DNA of 64,000 nucleotides from Buxus sempervirens (taxonomy: Eukaryota; Streptophyta; Magnoliopsida; Buxales; Buxaceae), in NCBI GenBank assembly GCA_947561395.2, contig OX387191.1:33497439-33561438 (forward strand), given 5' to 3'. This document shows, in pieces, positions 22,965-35,600 of the stretch (the first letter of the stretch is position 1; every line of letters begins with the position of its first letter). Below the pieces are notes generated by a model, which saw only the letters and a list, made by a program, of their open reading frames with translations, was not told the DNA's origin and ran no database searches. A program made the position numbers and the translations under genes.

Positions 22965-23667
22965 ATAATTGGCTAAACTTTACCTTTACCTTTGCTATCT
23001 TTTGGTTAGAAATACCGGCTATTAATTGGTTGAAGGTGCACGGCCATTAATTGGCTGAAGTACAAAGAATCCCGGCCATTAATTGGCTAAAGGTACACGG
23101 CCATTAATTGGCTGAAGTGCAAAGAATCCCGACTATTAATGGGCTAAAGGTGCACGGCCATTAATTGCCTCTAAAGTGCAAAGAATACCGGTCATTAATT
23201 GGCTCAAAGTGCACGTCCATTGTTGGCTCAAATGAAAATAATACTAGCCATTAATTGGCTCAAGTTGCACGGCCATTAATTGGCTCAAGTGTAAGGAATC
23301 CTAGTTATTAATTGGCTCAAAGGAATAACAATACGACAATTAATTGGCTCAAGTGCAAAGAATCTCTGCCATTAATTGGCTCAAAGGAGACAAGAATACC
23401 GACCATTAATTGGCTTAAGATGCATGGCCATTAATTGGCTCAAGTGCAAGGAATACTAGCCATTAATTGGCTCAAAGGAATAAGAATTCCGGCCATTATT
23501 TGGCTCAAAAAGTATGGCTAATAACGGCTCACATGTTCGCCATTGATTGAATTAAAAACACGGCCAATAATGACTCATGTACATGCCATTAATTGGCTCA
23601 AGACACGGCCAATAATGGCACACGTGTTTGCCATTAATTGACTTAAAAACACGGCCAATAACAGCTC
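22965..23667. repeat. CATTAATTGGCT minisatellite
   Basis: More than twenty copies of a core close to GGCCATTAATTGGCTCAAG, separated by 8-20 bp spacers (GTGCA, AAAGAATCC). The spacing alternates, so the unit is roughly 27-38 bp. The array is interrupted by the Tat insertion; only a few related bases follow at 46164. Confidence 0.9.
23663..23667. repeat. Target-site duplication of the Tat element (AGCTC)
   Basis: AGCTC at 23663-23667 precedes the left LTR and is repeated at 46164-46168 after the right LTR. Confidence 0.92.
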
Positions 23668-24719
23668 TGTGCGCGCGTGGGAAACACGGCACGGGGAAGT
23701 TCGGAGTCGCCACCGCCTGATGGGGTGCAGGCGGACACCTGGGTGCCTAATCTTGTCTATTTAGGGCTTTTTGGTCTGCGGCTTGAGATTCTAAGTTTGG
23801 TTCTCGGTTGTGGTCTGGGGAAGTCCGTAGACACCCCAGTCCACCCCGTCGGATGACGGGTCCCGTGGGTTCCCTGGTTTGAGTCAGCTTTCTTGCTTGG
23901 TTCTCACCCGATTCCTAATCCGGCATGCTTTTAAGTTAGGTCTTGGCGGGACCACCTGAGTGGTGTGGGTCCCTTTAGTTGATTTTATCTTTGCTTTAAC
24001 TTAAATTGTCTGAGTCTGATTGGGTGGGCCCCGTTGGAAGGCCCACGGTATCCTTGGTGGGCTTGGGTAAGCCCATGTGCCCATGTGGGCCTCTGTCTAG
24101 GCCTAGGAGGCCCTGTGGGCTTTGGTTAAGTGTGTTGGTTTTATTTAGTTTGTTCAAGTTGGATACTTAAGTGATTTCCATGCAAGAAGCGGGCCGGCAT
24201 TGATTTGCGGGCCCCTGGGTGGGCCCCCATGTTGGTTGCCAAAATGTCTTTAATTTATCTTATTTAAATTCACCCAGGTGGGTTGGATGTTGGGCTTGGG
24301 GCCCGTAATCCAAATTTGGGCTTAAAAAGCCCAGTTCCTTGAGGCTTAGGGTTTGCACCCTTCCTTGGTTAGGCTAATGGACTTTGGCGGGCCCGATAGG
24401 CCCTAGCCCTAGGTCTCGGCCAAACCATGCAAATTCAAACGCATCATTGCTGCACAAAATGGGTTCGGGGTGGGCCACATTAAGCTTGGCCCACTTGGTT
24501 CAATTAATTACTCTAAGTTGCTTAGTTGCATGCATAAGAAGTTTATTGGGCTTGGTGGGCCCCGTTGGAAGGCCCACTATGCATCCGAGTTGGACCGGCG
24601 GTCCAAGTCCCAAGTTGGGTTTCCGGGTGACCCGGAAACCCTGTTGGTTCACTTGGTTTGGCTAAGATTATCACAAAAATTCAACAAGGGTGAAAGAAAA
24701 CATGAAAATTGCATTTCTG

Positions 24720-24788
24720 TGTGTATCCGGCCTTAGTTGCCGGATACACATGGGCCATAGGTGATCCGGCCTGAGTTGCCGGATCACC
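24720..24788. repeat. Palindrome pair in Tat 3' LTR
   Basis: 24720-24750 has arms TGTGTATCCGGC / GCCGGATACACA. 24760-24788 has arms GGTGATCCGGC / GCCGGATCACC. Both are near perfect with short centres. The same pair lies 18,768 bp away in the other LTR. Confidence 0.8.
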
Positions 24789-26547
24789 TCAAAAGTGGCC
24801 TTTTCGGGCTTTGGCTATTGGGGTGGGTTGCTGGGCTACCTAGGGGTCTTTACAAGTCATGTGGGCCCTTAGGCAGGCCCACATTGGTTCAGATTTGGGA
24901 AGGCATCTCCTTGGTTTCCCTTGGGTTTCTCCACTAATGAGAGGTGAGAAGAGGGCATGAGGGTTGCTGTTAAAGCTATGAACAAAAAAACATGCCACCA
25001 AGGGGGGGTGATGGCCATCAAAACATGGGACAATGGGGGCTGCTGCTGCTGCCAACAGCAGCCCCAAAAGTGTCTTGCATACTCATCAAGGTGCTATAAA
25101 AAAAGGACAATTAAAAGGGGGGCCTATTGCATGCTCATGGGAAGTAAACAAAACCCACTATACACAAGAGGACAGCAATCAGTATGTTAAGTTTAGGACA
25201 TGCTTGGTGTGCCACCAAGGATGGAAGGTGCTGTTGGTGTGTGTATAAGTCATGACAATACAAGGGGCAAGGGGAGCACACTTTCATGGAGCTGAAGGCT
25301 AGCTGGTAGGTGTTGCAGCACCTCAAGTCTGGGAGGTGGTCTTGGGTTTTCAAAGCTGCTGGGACAGCAGCAAACAGTGGAGGTTTGCTGCTGTCACCAG
25401 TAGCAACCCACCTGGATAATAGTAAAGGGGGGCATGACAATGACTCACCAAATGCTAAAAAAAGTACAGCAATCAACAATGATCAGTTATCACCCCAAAA
25501 AAAAAAAGAAAGGCTCATGCTTGGACATGCAAATAAGCAAGTTGAGAGGGGGGTGGGGTCATGCTCATCACTCAACATATCAGTGTCGTAATACCAGGGA
25601 ATAGAGAGCATGCATCTATACGTAAAAAAACAGCAAGTTACAAGGGGTATGGGCAGCAACAAGACACCAAGGAAAACAGTAAAAAAAAGAAGTGAGAAAA
25701 GAGAAGAAAGAAGAAGGGAAATGGGGGTCATTATAGGGGTACATTAGGTGAGACTTAGAAGGAACATACTCCTTCTTTCCATGCAAAGAAAACACTGCTG
25801 TAAACCAAGATCAAGCAACCTTACATGGCATTTTGACCCACTGTTATTGACTAGAAACCCCTTTTTATTTCTACACCCAACCACACTTGGAGCTTACCGT
25901 TAATGCTTAGGGAAGACCACCACCCATAGAATGCGTGGAGAGACGAGGAACAAGAAAAAAAATGTGCTTGGTGCAAAGTAGAACACCATAGCAATAGCAA
26001 AACTTGCATGCTTCAATCAAACTAATATTTATATATATTAAAGATGACACCATTAGGAAACTCACCTTGTGCTTACAAGTGATTTTTGGAGATGTGTTGA
26101 GCCTCCCTTGGGCTAGGATAGAGCTGGAACACTCCTTTTGCAGCACCAACAGCACTTGGTCACCTTGGCCTTTGGTGGAAAGATGGAGGAGAAGGAGAAT
26201 GCAAGAGGTTTTTTATGCTCTTGAGGTGGGGTGGGGTTGGATGGAGGTAGGAGAAGCTGGTGGCTCTCCAATCCTTGAGCAAGCTAGAAGCACCTCTTGG
26301 AGGTGGAACAAGGGCTGGAGACTTCCTCTCCAGCAACTACAGCAAACAACCTCTCCTTCTTGACACTTGGTGAGTGAGAGTTGAGGAGGAAGGAGGAGGA
26401 GAAGGGGTGGAGCTGCCTTGGGTGGTGGTGGGAAGGTGGTGGAGCCAAAGGGGTTGGGAAGAGGCTGGTTCGGATGAAGAGAAGGAGGGCAAGAAGGTTT
26501 CCAAAGGGGCAAAAGAACCAACCATTGGAAAGGGGGCTGCTGCCCCC

Positions 26548-26813
26548 TTTTATAAAAAAACTTAATGTATCCGGACTTGGAGTCCGGATACACTATACAT
26601 CATGTGTATCCGGACTCCAAGTCCGGATACATTAAGCTTCCTTTGTATCCGGACTTGGAGTCCGGATACAAAACATAATAATTGGCAAAATTGATTTCCG
26701 CCGCGAATTTGTCGGAGAATCGGCGCGAATCTTGCCGAGCAAATATTCGTATCCGGCCTTGGAGTCCGGATATACACAAGGGTATGTGTATCCGGTATAT
26801 TTGACCGGATACA
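26548..26813 (-). promoter_or_regulatory. TATA box and palindrome cluster of Tat 3' LTR
   Basis: On the minus strand, palindromes at 26787-26813, 26748-26773, 26644-26670, 26605-26631 and 26566-26592 precede TATAAAA (26554-26548), 832 bp from the LTR start. Three have perfect 11-bp arms TGTATCCGGAC / GTCCGGATACA. In the solo LTR the corresponding arms have a different inner sequence but stay paired. Confidence 0.65.
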
Positions 26814-26970
26814 AATCGAAAAATTACGGATTTGCCCTTCGACTTAACCGATTCGACCGATTTGACACTTTTGGATATCTACGGATTGCCCCGCACGAAT
26901 TTCTGTTTAGTCCTTGAGATTTTTGGATATTCAAGATTTAGTCCCCGAGATATTTAGCTGCGTCGGCAGC

Positions 26971-26996
26971 CACGTGTGCAGTTCCTGCGCCACGTG
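26971..26996 (-). promoter_or_regulatory. Paired CACGTG boxes in Tat 3' LTR
   Basis: CACGTG at 26971-26976 and 26991-26996, inside repeated CCACGTGTGCAGTT. This is U3 of the minus-strand element. Confidence 0.65.
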
Positions 26997-27386
26997 TGCA
27001 GTTTCCGGCTTTTGCTGCCCGGAAACTTCGACAGCTCATATCTCTTTCATCTGATCTCCGATTTGAGCAAACTCAATTGCGTTGAACTCGTATCGGAGCC
27101 CTCTATTCAATGACATAGGGTTAAGCACTTGGCACGGGGTTCGAGGAAAAGTCAACTTTCGGCTCATCCTCAAGTTTGACCGCCCGCAGAACCCTCATCC
27201 GGACTCCGATTCCAGCAAACTCAGTTGCGTTGGAACCGTGTCGAGATTCTCTATCCATTGGGATAAAGCAAGGTGGCCAAGTTTTATCTGATTAAAAGGT
27301 CAACTTTTCACCCCTTAGGGTTTGACTTTCTGTCCAGGGTTTGCATTTTTTGGTTTTTCTGGGAGCGCAAAAATGAGGTGCTTACA

Positions 27387-27402
27387 GCTGCCCCTCTTTG
27401 CC
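27387..27402 (-). other. Tat polypurine tract
   Basis: The minus strand reads GGCAAAGAGGGGCAGC directly before the TGTAAGC start of the 3' LTR. A similar GGCCAAGAGGGACTGC stands at the same place in the partial element at 62189-62204. Confidence 0.8.
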
Positions 27403-29641
27403 GGAGTCACCTTGCAGATGAACGGCAAAGAGAAAAAGAATCTCGTTTTTGCGCCTGGCATTTCTGTCGACACGGTCGACGAGCTAAGTCCCTTGAAATT
27501 TTCATTTTGAGAGGGAAGCGGCTAAATCATGTGGCGTCACTTCCTAGCTTCAGAGTTTCCTCACCCTTTGCTTTTCGGGTTTTTGTAGGGCAACTCTTCA
27601 GCATTCGACTTAAGTTTGAAAGAGATTAGATTGGACTTGAGCTCGCCAACCTGTTTCGGCGTCGATGCCAGACACTTGACAATATTCTTTTCTTCTTGTT
27701 TGTTCCATTAAAGCTTTTAGGTGACTTCAGACTTCTGATCCATTTTGTGTCTTTTATTTGAAGCTTACTTGCATTTTTTTTTTTTTTTTTTTTTTTGAGA
27801 ATTTGATGGCCAGGGGTTGGGTTAGGATGTGGACCAAACGAAGAAAGGAGGAAGGAAGAGTGGAGGAGCTGCTGCTGTTGGTGAGGAGGTGCTTCCAGCG
27901 CTGTCCAGTGCCTCAAGGGAGCCCACACACCTGCTCTACTCTATTTACAAAAGTGTGAAATCAAAAATTACAAAGGGGGCCATCTTGCCCGATGATATCC
28001 TCATTTATGCTTATTCTTCTTCATGTCTTGTCATTCCTTCTCCTGTAGTGCTTTCTGGTTGGCTTTCCTTTTTGTGGAGGCTCCCTAGCTTGGAGTGACT
28101 GTTGCTGGGGATTGGGAAGGAATCTTTTTTTTCTTATCGCCTCTTCTTTCGGGTCGAGCCTTGTTAGTGACAAGTGTGGGAGTTCCCCGGGGAAGGATGC
28201 TCCGCTGGGGATAAGTGGGGATTCCTCACGCCGTCATTTTCCTTCATAAGGCCTTCTCCCTCTGCTTGGGTGCGAATTCTTCATGTTCGTTCAAGCTCTT
28301 GTTGAGTGCGAGAGGCTCCATCAAGGATTGAAATGAGCTTGTTTTGTCCTCTTTCCACTCTTCTTCGCAAAGCCGGCCTCTTCAGACTGGGCGAGGCTTG
28401 AGAAGTCTACGTCATCCGGTATCATTCTCTTATTGCTTGAGAGGACTCTACTGGGGATGTAAGGGTGTTGTCCCTTGTTTGCTGAAGGCCTTCCACTGGG
28501 GATTTTTGGGAGGTTGTTATTCTCCGTTTACTGAGGGAACTCCACTGGGGATTTTGGAGAAGACGTTCGTCATCTCACTTTTGGCATACCTGTGAAGGCA
28601 GGAAAAGACAACATGTTAGCCGTGGAATAGCTGGGGAATGCAAAACACTTCTTTTATTCTTCTCTTGCTCTGAGCCTTTTGCCCATTGCAGCTGGAACCG
28701 GCTTTTGCCAAGGTTCAGAGATTATCAACTCAGGTTAGTAGCCCAACGTGGAGCTCAAAAACAGTTGAGCAGAACAATTATAGAGAAAACAGGTGTGTCA
28801 GTGTGTGCCTGTGTTTGCAATATCAAAGAAATTTCCCAAGGTTAGAAGGGACTTGGAGTGCTTGGTTTTTTCAGAAGCATTGTCATCACCGGCCACTGTG
28901 GAGTCTTTGACTCGGGCGCAACCTGCCGGTTCGGACCCCTCAGACCTGTGCAATTTTTTCAGTTTACTGTCTGCCACTATCACTGCTCTCGTCTGTATCT
29001 TGCTTTGCTTAATCCAGATGCGACCAGTTCTTCTCTCTTTTTTTTTTTTTTTTTTTTGTTTTTTTTTGTTTTTTTGCTTGACTAACCACACAACGCCCTT
29101 TTTTCGGGTTTTCACTGTGTCTAGCCTTTCTGGGAGACCCTGAATTCCATCATTGCTGACGAATGCAGACCTAACTGTTTGCCCAGATCATTCCTTTTGG
29201 GATCTGAGAGGTCTTAGAGATAGGACGAAATGTAGGCTTGATCTCGGTTATGAAAGAAAGGATAGATGGCTCAAAAAAGCTTAATTATTTGGGTTCGCAA
29301 AGTGTGCTACTTTTATTGTTGGTGGGACTTACATCCTGGCTTATTTGGATCTATGTTTTTGGGCGGGGCAAACTTTTCCCCATTTTCTTTGTTTCTTTTC
29401 TTTTTTCTTTCTTTCTTTTTTTTTCTTGTTGCATTTTCTCTTCTTTTTGAGGTTTTTCCGGGCAAGAATGCCCGGTTTCTTTTTTGCTTTGCCAGGAATG
29501 CCCCATTTGATGTGTAGAACACTTGCAATGGGTTGAAAGAATTTTAAGGCTCAAAATTGTCTAACTAGGGGAGAATTTAAGGTATTTGGAAGGATTTACA
29601 GTCTAAAGGAGAGTTAAGGATGGCCTCTCTTCATTTCCCAA
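27403..29641 (-). other. Tat 3' untranslated region
   Basis: About 2.2 kb between the end of pol and the PPT with no coding domain. It has long T-runs (27776-27795, 29038-29065, around 29400-29430). At 28201, 28447, 28491 and 28539 it carries repeats close to TCCACTGGGGAT on the plus strand, which are complementary to the PBS region in element sense. A comparable UTR lies at 62205-64000. Confidence 0.7.
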
Positions 29642-32600
29642 TCAGAATGATCTTAGGCATAGTACAGTTTGACTGCGTCTGCATTTATCTGCTCCGGAAA
29701 AATTGCCCCGTCCATTTCTTGTAGGATGAGTGCTCCTCGGGACAGAACCTTGTGGACTACGAATGGCCCTTCGTAGTTTGGCTTGAATTTCCCTCTGTTG
29801 TCCTCTTGATGAGGAAAAATTCTCTTTAGTACCAGATCTCCCACTTTGAACTGTCATGGCTTCACTTTCTTGTTGTAGGCTCGCGCCACTCTCTGTTGAT
29901 AGAGTTGGCCATGGCACAAAGCCTTGATCCTCTTTTCATCCAATAATTGCAACTGGTCAAATCTGGATTCTTCCCATTCGACGTCACTGATCTCTGCTTC
30001 CTTTAGGATTCTGAGCGACGGAATCTGTGCTTCCACTGGGAGGACTGCTTCCATTCCATATACCAAGGAGAACGGGGTTGCCCCGGTCGATGTCCTAATT
30101 GACGTCCGATAGGCGTGCAGTGCATAGGGCAGCTTCTCATGCCAGTCTCTGTAAGTGACCACTATTTTCTCAAGTATCCTCTTCAGATTCTTGTTGGTAG
30201 CCTCTACTGCCCCATTCATCTTGGGCCGGTATGCCGTGGAGTTCAGATGTCTGATCTTCAGATCTTCACACATCTTTTCCATGTCCTTATTATTCAGATT
30301 CTTTGCATTATCAGTGATGATTGCTTCTGGAACTCCGTAGCGACAGACTATGTTGTTTCTAATAAACTTGAGCACATGAGATTTCTTCACATTCACGAAG
30401 GACATGGCCTCTACCCACTAGGTAAAGTAGTCAATTGCCACCAAGATGAACCGATGCCCGTTTGAAGCCATTGGATGAACCTGGCCTATCATGTCGATTC
30501 CCCAAATGGCGAACGGCCAAGGTGATGTCATGGAGTACAATGTATTCGGCGGTGCATGGATATTGTCGGCATAAATCTGGCATAACTGGCATTTTCTGAC
30601 ATGAGCGTAGCAGTCTGCTTCCATGGTCATCCAATAATAGCCCATCCTTAGAATCTTCCTTGCTAGCATGTGCCCATTCATGTGTGCGCCGCACAACCCT
30701 CCATGGACTTCCTCAATCAATTTCTGCGCCTCTGCTTCCCTGACACATAACAGCAGGGAATCGTTGTATGACTTCTTGTACAGCCTACCTCCACTGTAGA
30801 AGTATTGCCCTGCCAACCTCTGTATAGTTCGCTTCTCTGCAGCTGAGGCACCCTCCGGCAGGATTCTGCTCCTTATGTATCTCTCGATGTCTGCGTACCA
30901 AGGCTCTTCTCCGGGTGCGCTTTTCTCGATACTGAAGCAGTAGATAGGGTAGCGCCGAATTTCTATCTCCAATGGTTGTACCCAGGCGTCATCCGTGATG
31001 GTGGCCATTGATGCCAGCGTAGCTAGTGCATCTGCAAACCGGTTCCCGTCTCGTGGCATGTAGTCAAATGTTACGCTTTCAAATTCCTCTTCTAATTCCT
31101 TGACCAATTCTTGGTAGGGCACCAACTTTACGTCTCTGGTCTTCCAGTCTCCCATCACTTGATAGATGATAAGACTTGAATCACCAAACACTTTTAGCTC
31201 TTGTATATGCATCTCGATTGCCGCTCGCAAGCCTAACACACATGCTTCATATTCGGCCATGTTGCTAGTGCAATCAAACAGAAGTTTTGCTGCTATCGGG
31301 TGATGGACACCGTCTGGGGAGATTAGCACTGCTCCGATCCCTTTTCCATTTACATTGACTGCCCCGTCAAAGAACATTTGCCACTTAGTTTCCTCTGTGC
31401 CCTCCACGGATTCTGCACACATCACACCTTCATCGGGAAAGTGAGTCAGAAGTGGTTGGTAGTCAGGTAGTGGATGCTCTGCCAAGTGATCCGCCACGGC
31501 TTGCCCTTTTATCGCCTTTCTAGTTGTGTAGACAATGTCATACTCAGACAAAAGGACTTGCCATCTGGCAACCCTACCAGTGGAGATCGGCTTCTCAAAG
31601 ATGTACTTCAATGGATCCAGATTGGAGATTAGTAGGACTGTGTGACTAAGCAAATAGTGTCGGAGCTTCTGAGCTGCCCAGACTAGGGCACAACACGTCT
31701 TTTCAAGCACTGTGTATCTGACTTCGATGTTAGTAAATTTCTTGCTTAGGTAGTAGATTGCTTGTTCTTTCCGTCCTTTCTCATCGTGTTGTCCTAACAC
31801 ACATCCTACAGCCGTCTCAGAGACTGTCAGATACATAATCAAGGGTCGTCCTGGGACAGGTGGGACCAATGTTGGCGGACTCATCAGGTAGGCCTTGATC
31901 TTATCAAACGCTACTTGACAGTCGTCATTCCAAACCACAGGGTTGTCTTTCTTTAGCAGCTTGAATATAGGCTCACACACAGGAGTCATCTGCGCAATGA
32001 ACCTACTGATATACTGCAATCTGCCCAGGAATCCTCTCACTTCCTTTTCTGTCGACGGAGGAGGCATCTCCAGAATTGCCTTTGCTTTGACAGGATCGAC
32101 CTCAATGCCTCGCTTGCCCACTATGAAGCCGAGCAGCTTTCCTGAAGTCACTCCAAACACATACTTGTTTGGGTTGAGCCGAAGTTTGTGCTCTCTGAGT
32201 CTGTCGAACATCTTTCCAAGGTTCACCAAGTGGTCTTCTTCTTCCTTAGACTTCGCTATCATGTCATCCACGTACACCTCCATTTCCTTGTGTATCATGT
32301 CATGGAATAACAGAGTCATCGCACGCTGATATGTAGCACCCGCATTTTTCAATCCGAACGGCATCACGCGGTAACAGTAAGTGCCCCAGTGCGTGATAAA
32401 GGATGTTTTCTCCATATCCTCGGGTGCCATTCTTATCTGGTTGTAACCAGAGAAGCCGTCCATGAAAGAGAACATCGAATGCGTTGCTGTATTGTCTACC
32501 AGTACATCGATGTGCGGCAATGGGAAGTCGTCCTTCGGACTTGCTCTATTCAGATCTCTATAGTCAACACACATCCTGACTTTCCCGTCTTTCTTGGGAA

Positions 32601-35600
32601 CCGGCACGATGTTGCCCAACCACTCTGGATAGTGAGTTACTTGCAAGAATCCGGCATCCAACTGCTTGGTGACCTCTTCCTTGATCTTCAGGGCCCACTC
32701 CGGCTTCATGCGCCTGAGCTTCTGTTTCACAGGTACGGCCTCAGACTTTGTTGGTAACCGATGCACAACCAAGTCCATGTCTAACCCGGGCATATCCTCG
32801 TATGACCATGCAAACACGTCAGAATAAGATTTAAGAAAATCAAATATCTGTTTTCTCAATAATGGTGACAGCTTTTTACCAATTTGGAGAATCCTTGGTT
32901 GTGCTATTTCACCTATGTCAATTGACTCTGTTTCCTCAATGTTGGCCTGGAGACCCTTCTCGTGCCTTTCCAATGCGAGTTGGATTTCGAGCGGGGTCTC
33001 CCATGATTCATCGTCGTCCTCATGCTCGAAAGGCTCACAGGGGACGATGTTTGAATCTTCTTGCTGCGATGGGCGAGTGCCCCAATCTGACGTGTCGAGT
33101 TCTTGCTCGTATTCAGGATTGGACACTGGCTCATGCATTTCATTTATTATTGCCATCTGGACTGGCTTTTCAATTTCTTTTTGTTCTTTTTGTTCACTTA
33201 TGGCAATCTTATTACCTATCCCGTGCCCCAGATCTTCCAGGTGTGCGTCGGGATTGATACTAAGATCGCGATGCTCAAGTTGTTTATTTTTGTTATTTCC
33301 TTTTTCAAACAGATGCAAGTAGTAGGAAGCATTGAGATATTCATTAAAAATTTCAGCAGTAGCTACAACAGAAATCTCAGAGGTGACAGAAACCCCCTTT
33401 GGGATAGCAGCTTTGCTGATTGCAAAAGGCGTGGCGCTCCAGTTCTTCAGTGATGCCTCGGCTTCCTTGTTGATAGCGATCATCTTCCCTGGCTCTCCTA
33501 CCACCACCATGTTGGCGCTCTCGTCAGAAGAAATGTAGATAGGATCCTGTGCTGCGCCTCCTGCCGGTTTGTTCTGGCTTCTCTCTGATCGGGGGCCAGA
33601 CTCTGACGATACCCTTACCCATGATCCACTAAGGGAGATTGCCCATGGTATCTCGTCCTCGGGTGGCGCGTATGCAATGGTGACTTCGTTGGCTGGGTCA
33701 ACTCTGGGGGGTGCAAACATTATGGGTATTCCAGTTGGTATCCCTGGCACCGTAGAAGAGTAAGCTGGTGGTGCCCATTTGCCGTAAGCTGCATGGTACA
33801 CCTCTTCCGGTACTGGCCCTAGCACTTGGGGCATGCTACGGAACATGCGGTTCAAACCATCGCGAGTTCCAGGGTGCGGGATATAGGGGCGTGGAGGAGG
33901 CGACCTCGGCCTGCGGGTTGGCGCTCCTGAGCTGTCTCGCCCTTCCATCATGCAGACATACATGACCGGACCTTCTTCTTTGGATTCTTCAATGGGAGCA
34001 GGTGACGGTGCTTCCATTACAATTGCAGAGTCGACCGGGATCCCGTCAGGGACGAACTGTTCATTTGGTGGGGCGAAGGCCATGGTGACTTCGTCAACTG
34101 AGTCCAGGGCGACCAGTGCTGGCAGGCCATCTGGCGACCCCTCAGGAGCCAATAGGTCTACCTCTACTGCATCTCCAATCATTTCCATAGATGGTGGCTC
34201 TTCCCAGAGCATCTGAGCCAGTCCCTGCAAGTAGTCTTCTTCCATGGCAGGGGTATCCAGAAACTCATCTCCCCACCCTTGGGGGACTATGTTCTCGATA
34301 GCCTGGGCCGCTTCACGCTCCATGTTAGAGAAGCGGTGGTACAAGTTCTCGTGCACGCATATAGGCCAGTGGGGGTCTCTCCCTTCAATTCTGGCTCTTT
34401 TCCTCTCAGCACGGTTCCCAAGGAGTCGGGAGTAGTCTTCTGGCTGCGGCTTGAACCCCAGTCCAAACCCAGCAGTCTGCTCATAAGGTTTGATGGCTAC
34501 CCTGATGCCTTGCTTGTACTTGCCCAGTCCATCACCGGCTCGGAGACCCCAGTCCGCGTAGTCAGCGGCACTAAACATGTTCTTTCTTTGCCTCTTCGAG
34601 AGTCGTCGCCCCCTTTTAGACTCAGGGATATTATTCACCTGCACCATCTCCACAGCTTGGAAATTGAGGGTGGTGGGCAACTCATAGTCCACATAGGGTA
34701 CCCCAACCCTTTCGAACTCTCGATGATCCTCAGCGTGTACCGTTATAAGTTCATTGCCTGATACGAACCGGACCATCCTGTGCAGTGTGGAAGATACTGC
34801 TCCTGCCTGATGCAGCCAAGGCCTCCCGATCAGCAGATTAAATGAGGCGTTGATATCCATGAGTTCAAACTCCATGGTAAAGGGCCTATCTGCTATTATG
34901 ATCACCAAAGTGACCTCTCCCAGTGAGTCTCTTCTGGCATTGTCGAAGCCCCTGACATTGTGAGCGCTTGGCTTGATCATCGAAGGATTCAATTGCAGGC
35001 TATGGAAGGTCCTCATTGGACATATATTCAGTGCCGATCCATTGTCGATCATGGCCCGCTTTACAACGAGATCTACACATTTCACCGTTATATAGAGTGG
35101 CTCAGTATGGTCGCAACCCTCAGGCGGCAGATCTGCTGCAGAGAAGGAGATGGCCTGGGGTGCCATGATCACTGACACCACTGCCCCTAGCTGCTCAGGA
35201 TCAATGCTTGCTGGTACGTGTGCGTCCCCCAGGACCTTCATTAACACTGCCCTGTGCTTTTCTGAATCAATCAGAAGTCGCATTATGGAGATTTGGGCGG
35301 GCACCTTGTTCAACTGCTGGAGGAGGTCGTACTCTGGAGTGAACACACTATGGTGCAAATCTGTGACTTCCTCTTCTGTGGCCCTTCCCTTTCTTTTGAG
35401 GGTCGGTGGCAATTCTGTGACCACGTCCTTACCTTTTTCTTTCCTTTTTGCTTCTGCTTCTGCTCCCTCCTCTGGTGCGGGTGGGGGGTCGGTGTTTATG
35501 TATCGACCGGATCGGGTGATCCGATCGATTTCTGCTTCAATGGTGGTGGTGGTGGCTTGATGGTAGAAAGATGGGGTGGGGTAAGGTGGGGATACCATGT

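Larger units (their letters stand above)
22375..23667 (+). mobile_element. Second solo LTR, left part (TGTAACACCCCG end)
   Basis: It starts TGTAACACCCCGAATCC, a common start of plant Ty3/gypsy LTRs. The right part is 46164-48322, ending GGGATCTCACA, so the whole is about 3.45 kb once the Tat element is removed. The 5-bp flanks (ACTGG left, ATCGG right) agree at only three positions, so the duplication is imperfect or the ends slightly off. No coding domain is present. Orientation cannot be proved. Confidence 0.65.
23668..27386 (-). repeat. Tat element 3' LTR (3719 bp)
   Basis: On the plus strand it runs from TGTGCGCGCG to GGTGCTTACA. It is nearly identical to 42436-46163. It contains the CACGTG pair, the palindrome cluster, the TATA box (minus), long AG-rich tracts and many GGGCCC/GGCCCA words. 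Short ORFs inside it recur in both LTRs simply because the DNA is duplicated. Confidence 0.95.

Noticed and set aside
24384..26635. Open frames of 60-126 codons in the Tat LTR, repeated at 43152-45403
   Set aside because: They are present twice because the LTRs are duplicates. They overlap on both strands and contain no domain.
765..26813. Shared GTATCC words in the 199-bp array and in the LTR palindromes
   Set aside because: The motif is only six bases, not palindromic in the array, and in unrelated elements. Chance is enough.
28980..29430. T-rich tracts as LINE poly(A) tails in the Tat 3' UTR
   Set aside because: No LINE coding text is next to them and no target duplications are seen. A similar T-rich UTR is in the second element.
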